From Accumulibacter sp. (GTDB lineage: Bacteria; Pseudomonadota; Gammaproteobacteria; Burkholderiales; Rhodocyclaceae): DNA of 25,261 nucleotides. Made by a program: the position numbers and the translations under genes. The notes under the pieces were generated by a model. That model searched no databases. It worked only from the letters and a program-made list of their open reading frames with translations, and had not been told where the DNA came from. This document shows, piece after piece, positions 22,405 to 25,261 of the stretch. Where the stretch lies: NCBI GenBank assembly GCA_003538495.1, contig DPSD01000716.1:1-25261 (forward strand), written 5' to 3'. How positions within the stretch are numbered: position 1 is the stretch's first letter; each line of letters opens with the position of its first letter.

Positions 22405-25261
22405 TCACATGCCTTCCCACATTTTCTGCAGACGCTTGCTCGAGATCGGCGACGGTGTTCGTAGCTCCTGCGCGAACAGGTGTACCCGCAGCTCCTCGAG
22501 CAACCAGCGAAACTGTTCGAGCTGCGGGTCGCTGACGCCTTGTTTGGCCAACACGATGGTGCGTCGCTGGTAGTTTGTCCACAGCGGCAGGTACTCGGCC
22601 AGCAAGCGCGCATCGCGGGCCGCGCCCTGGGCGCCGCCCGCCTTGAGCTTGTCCAGGCGCAGCGCGATCGCCTTCAGATAGCGGGGAAAGTGCTGCAGGC
22701 GCTCGAAGGGCGTGTCGGCAATGAAGCGTTTGCCGATCAGCCGGGCCAATTGTCCCTCGATGTCGTGCACCGTGCTGCCGTATGCCTTGAACGCCGGCAG
22801 CTTCTTGTGCAGCGCCAGCCAGTCGGCGAGGATCTGCCCCACCAGGCGGGCGATCTCCTGGGCCAGCAACCCCACTCGCGGCCTGGCCTGCAGGCAGCGC
22901 GCCTCGAAGCTGGTCGCATCGGTCGGCCAGGGTTCGATCAGGCAGGCGCGTGCGACAGCGAGTTCGAGCAACTGACGCCGCAGTTCGTCGAGCGTGCCGA
23001 GCGCCATGAACTGCATCGCCATCTGGGTCAGGCCAGGTAGATTCTTTTCGAGGTACTTCAGCTGCTCGCCGAACTGCAGCATGAACAGTCGCAGCAGACC
23101 CGCGGCATGCGATCGCAGTGCCTCACCGGGCGAATCGAAGACGCGCACCGAGACACTGTCGCCGTCGTCGGCCAGTCCGGGGTAGCCGAGAACGCTCTGG
23201 CCGCTGCCGACGTCGACTTCGATCAGTTCCGCCAACTCGCCAAAACTCCAGTCGGTCAATCCCGACAACTCGGCCGGAGTTTCGTGCAACTCGGCGAATT
23301 CCTGCTTGGCCTCGCGCCCCCACTCACTGCGCAGCTCGCTCAGCTTGCGGCTGATGCCGAGCTGGCGGCCGTTGTCGTCAATCAGGCGGAAATTGAAGTT
23401 CAAGTGCGCCGGCACGGCGTCGGGGCGAAAGGCGTCGGGCGTGATTTCCCAGCCACGGGCGTTGAGCCCGCGCGATTGGACGATGAATCCGATCAGTGCG
23501 CTCACCAGCGGTTTGTCCACTGGCGGCACCTGCGCGACGAACTCGGCAGCAAAATCGGGAACCGGCACCAGCTTGGCACGAATCCGTTGCGGCAGCGTCT
23601 TCACCAGCTGCACCACCTTTTCCTTCAGCAGCCCCGGCACCAGCCATTCGCAGCGCGCCGCGGGAAGCTGATTCAGCTGCGCCAGCGGCACGGTAAGAGT
23701 CACGCCGTCGCGCGCGCTCCCGGGCTCGAAGTGATAGGCCAGCGGGTAGTCGACGCCGCCAAGCTGCAGTTGGTGCGGGAACGCCTCGCTGGTGATGCCG
23801 GCGGCCTCATGGCGCATCAGGTCTTCGCGCAGCAGGTGCAGCAGGCGCGGATGTCCGCGTTCTGCCTCGCTGCGCCACTTGTCGAAACTGGCGCCGCTGT
23901 AGATGCCATCGGGGATGATCTGGTCGTAGAAGGTAAAGATCAGCTCGTCGTCGACCAGCACGTCGGGCCGGCGCGACTTGTGTTCGAGCGTCTCGATCTC
24001 GAGGATCAGCTGCTGATTGTGGGTAAAGAACGCCCAGCGCCTGGCGAACTCTTCGCTGACCTCGCCTTCTACCAGCGCCTGGCGGATGAAGATCTCGCGC
24101 GCCGCCGGCGGATTCAGCGGCCCGAAGCTTACCCGCCGGCGCGGATCGACGACGATCCCGTGCAGCGTGATCCGCTCGAAAGCGATCGCCTGCATCGCTT
24201 TCTTCTCCCAGTGCGGGTCGAAGTGGCTGCGCTTCAGCAGGTGCGCGCCGACGCGCTCCAGCCACTCGGGTTCGATACGCGCCACGCAGCGCGCAAACAG
24301 CCGCGTCGTTTCGCTGATCTCGGCGGCGACGATCCACTTGCCGGCTTTCTTCTGCAGCGCCGAAGCCGGGTGAATCAGCAGCTTGATGCCGCGCGCGCCG
24401 AGGTAATGCGCCGCTTCCTCCGACTTGCAGCCGATGTTGCCGAGCAGTCCGGCGAGCAGCGCACGGTGTATCGCGTCGTATGTTGCCGGTAGCTGGTTCT
24501 CGCGCCATTGGTGCTCGGCCGCCAGTGCGTGCAGCTGCCCATGGATGTCGTGCCACTCACGCATCCGCAGCGCCGACAGGAAGTTGGCGTGGCAGGCTTC
24601 GACCAGCTTGCGCTGCGACTTGCGGTGGTCGAGTTCGGCCTGATACCAGTCCCAGAGCTTGAGCCATGATAGGAATTCCGACTTCTCGTCGGCAAATTTG
24701 CGGTGCGCGGCGTCAGCGCTGCCCTGCCGTTCCTGCGGACGCTCGCGCGGATCCTGCACGCTCAGTGCGGCGGCGATCACCAGTACCTCGCGCAGGCAGC
24801 CTTCGTCGCGCGCGGCGACGATCATCCGTCCCAGGCGCGGATCGAGCGGTATTTTCGCCAGTTCCTGGCCGTCCGGCGTCAGCGCGTGCTCGGCGGTGAC
24901 CGCGCCGAGTTCGAGCAGCAGCTGGTAACCGTCACTGATCGCCTTCTGCGGCGGTGCTTCGAGGAACGGGAAATCCTCGACGTCACCGAGGCGCAGACCC
25001 TTCATGCGCAGGATCACGCCAGCCAGCGAAGAGCGCTGAATCTCGGGCTCCGAGTACGGTGGTCGGGAGCCGAAGTCCTGCTCGTCGTAGAGACGGATGC
25101 AGACGCCGGCGGCGACCCGGCCGCAGCGCCCCGCGCGCTGGTTGGCCGAAGCCTGCGAGATCTTCTCGATCTGCAGCTGTTCGACCTTGTTGCGGTACGA
25201 ATAACGCTTGATCCGCGCCAGCCCGGAATCGACGACGTAGCGGATTCCCGGGACGGTCAGC
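22405..25261 (-). CDS. hrpA: ATP-dependent RNA helicase HrpA, C-terminal 951 residues (5' end outside window)
   Basis: The minus-strand frame is open to the window edge; the visible protein begins LTVPGIRYVVDSGLARIKRY, so the start lies beyond 25261. Helicase motif VI is complete (QRAGRCGR), followed by VAAGVCIRLYDEQDF, the winged-helix and HA2 region (LELGAVTAEHALTPDGQELA, then LDPRLGRMIV), an OB-fold-like part, and a long DUF3418-type C-terminal region (for example DELIFTFYDQIIPDGIYSG, and LKEKVVQLVKTLPQRIRAKL). This is the layout of HrpA, the ~1300-residue DEAH-box RNA helicase involved in mRNA processing and ribosome rescue. The ATPase motifs I-V are not in the window. Confidence 0.95.
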   Translation of the reverse strand, partial: LTVPGIRYVVDSGLARIKRYSYRNKVEQLQIEKISQASANQRAGRCGRVAAGVCIRLYDEQDFGSRPPYSEPEIQRSSLAGVILRMKGLRLGDVEDFPFLEAPPQKAISDGYQLLLELGAVTAEHALTPDGQELAKIPLDPRLGRMIVAARDEGCLREVLVIAAALSVQDPRERPQERQGSADAAHRKFADEKSEFLSWLKLWDWYQAELDHRKSQRKLVEACHANFLSALRMREWHDIHGQLHALAAEHQWRENQLPATYDAIHRALLAGLLGNIGCKSEEAAHYLGARGIKLLIHPASALQKKAGKWIVAAEISETTRLFARCVARIEPEWLERVGAHLLKRSHFDPHWEKKAMQAIAFERITLHGIVVDPRRRVSFGPLNPPAAREIFIRQALVEGEVSEEFARRWAFFTHNQQLILEIETLEHKSRRPDVLVDDELIFTFYDQIIPDGIYSGASFDKWRSEAERGHPRLLHLLREDLMRHEAAGITSEAFPHQLQLGGVDYPLAYHFEPGSARDGVTLTVPLAQLNQLPAARCEWLVPGLLKEKVVQLVKTLPQRIRAKLVPVPDFAAEFVAQVPPVDKPLVSALIGFIVQSRGLNARGWEITPDAFRPDAVPAHLNFNFRLIDDNGRQLGISRKLSELRSEWGREAKQEFAELHETPAELSGLTDWSFGELAELIEVDVGSGQSVLGYPGLADDGDSVSVRVFDSPGEALRSHAAGLLRLFMLQFGEQLKYLEKNLPGLTQMAMQFMALGTLDELRRQLLELAVARACLIEPWPTDATSFEARCLQARPRVGLLAQEIARLVGQILADWLALHKKLPAFKAYGSTVHDIEGQLARLIGKRFIADTPFERLQHFPRYLKAIALRLDKLKAGGAQGAARDARLLAEYLPLWTNYQRRTIVLAKQGVSDPQLEQFRWLLEELRVHLFAQELRTPSPISSKRLQKMWEGM

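Noticed and set aside
23107..24492. Plus-strand open frame of about 461 codons opposite hrpA
   Set aside because: Antisense to conserved HrpA sequence, with no recognisable product or ribosome binding site.

Overview
The window looks like a GC-rich betaproteobacterial chromosome segment, most likely Rhodocyclales. A 'Candidatus Accumulibacter'-like organism is plausible but unproven. The basis is the mix of Gram-negative LPS-export genes, an MSHA-type pilus locus, two small phasins of polyhydroxyalkanoate (PHA) granules, and betaproteobacterial-style pseudopilins. Nearly all of the sequence is coding. I see no rRNA, tRNA, CRISPR array, insertion sequence or prophage.

Region 1 (1-10527, + strand) is an MSHA/type IV pilus operon cut by the left edge. 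In order it holds a secretin (MshL-like), a TPR membrane protein (MshN-like), the assembly ATPase (MshE-like), the inner-membrane platform protein (MshG/GspF), a composite PilM/PilN-like protein, a PilO-like protein, a small exported PilP/MshK-like protein, and two tandem related pilin-like proteins. Most junctions overlap or are a few bases apart, so they probably share one transcript. Together they would make the ATPase, platform, alignment complex, outer-membrane pore and minor pilins of one machine.

Region 2 (10692-14600) has a membrane-bound class III adenylate cyclase converging on a multi-pass sensor histidine kinase; their stop codons share one CTAG. Divergent from the kinase is a separate canonical pilin. 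The space before that pilin carries a candidate sigma-54 (-24/-12) element and an inverted TGTCGA/TCGACA pair that resembles PilR-type sites. This is the most interesting regulatory signal in the window, together with the phasin operator pair.

Region 3 (14746-19093) has a CPA2 cation/proton antiporter divergent from kdsD, followed by lptC and lptA. The gene for KDO-8-phosphate phosphatase (kdsC), usually found between kdsD and lptC, is absent here, and lptB and rpoN do not follow lptA.

Region 4 (19094-20810) has two tandem paralogous phasins, each with its own promoter and terminator. The first has a consensus sigma-70 promoter bracketed by two mirror-image 14-bp motifs, an arrangement expected for a PhaR-like repressor. 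The second lacks these motifs.

Region 5 (20860-25261, - strand) is a probable operon of an HrpA-type RNA helicase (5' part outside the window), an EI24/CysZ-like membrane protein and a stand-alone CinA/MoaB-like domain protein. No wholly new system was identified. The best leads are the pilin promoter architecture, the phasin operator pair and the paralogous pilin pair.
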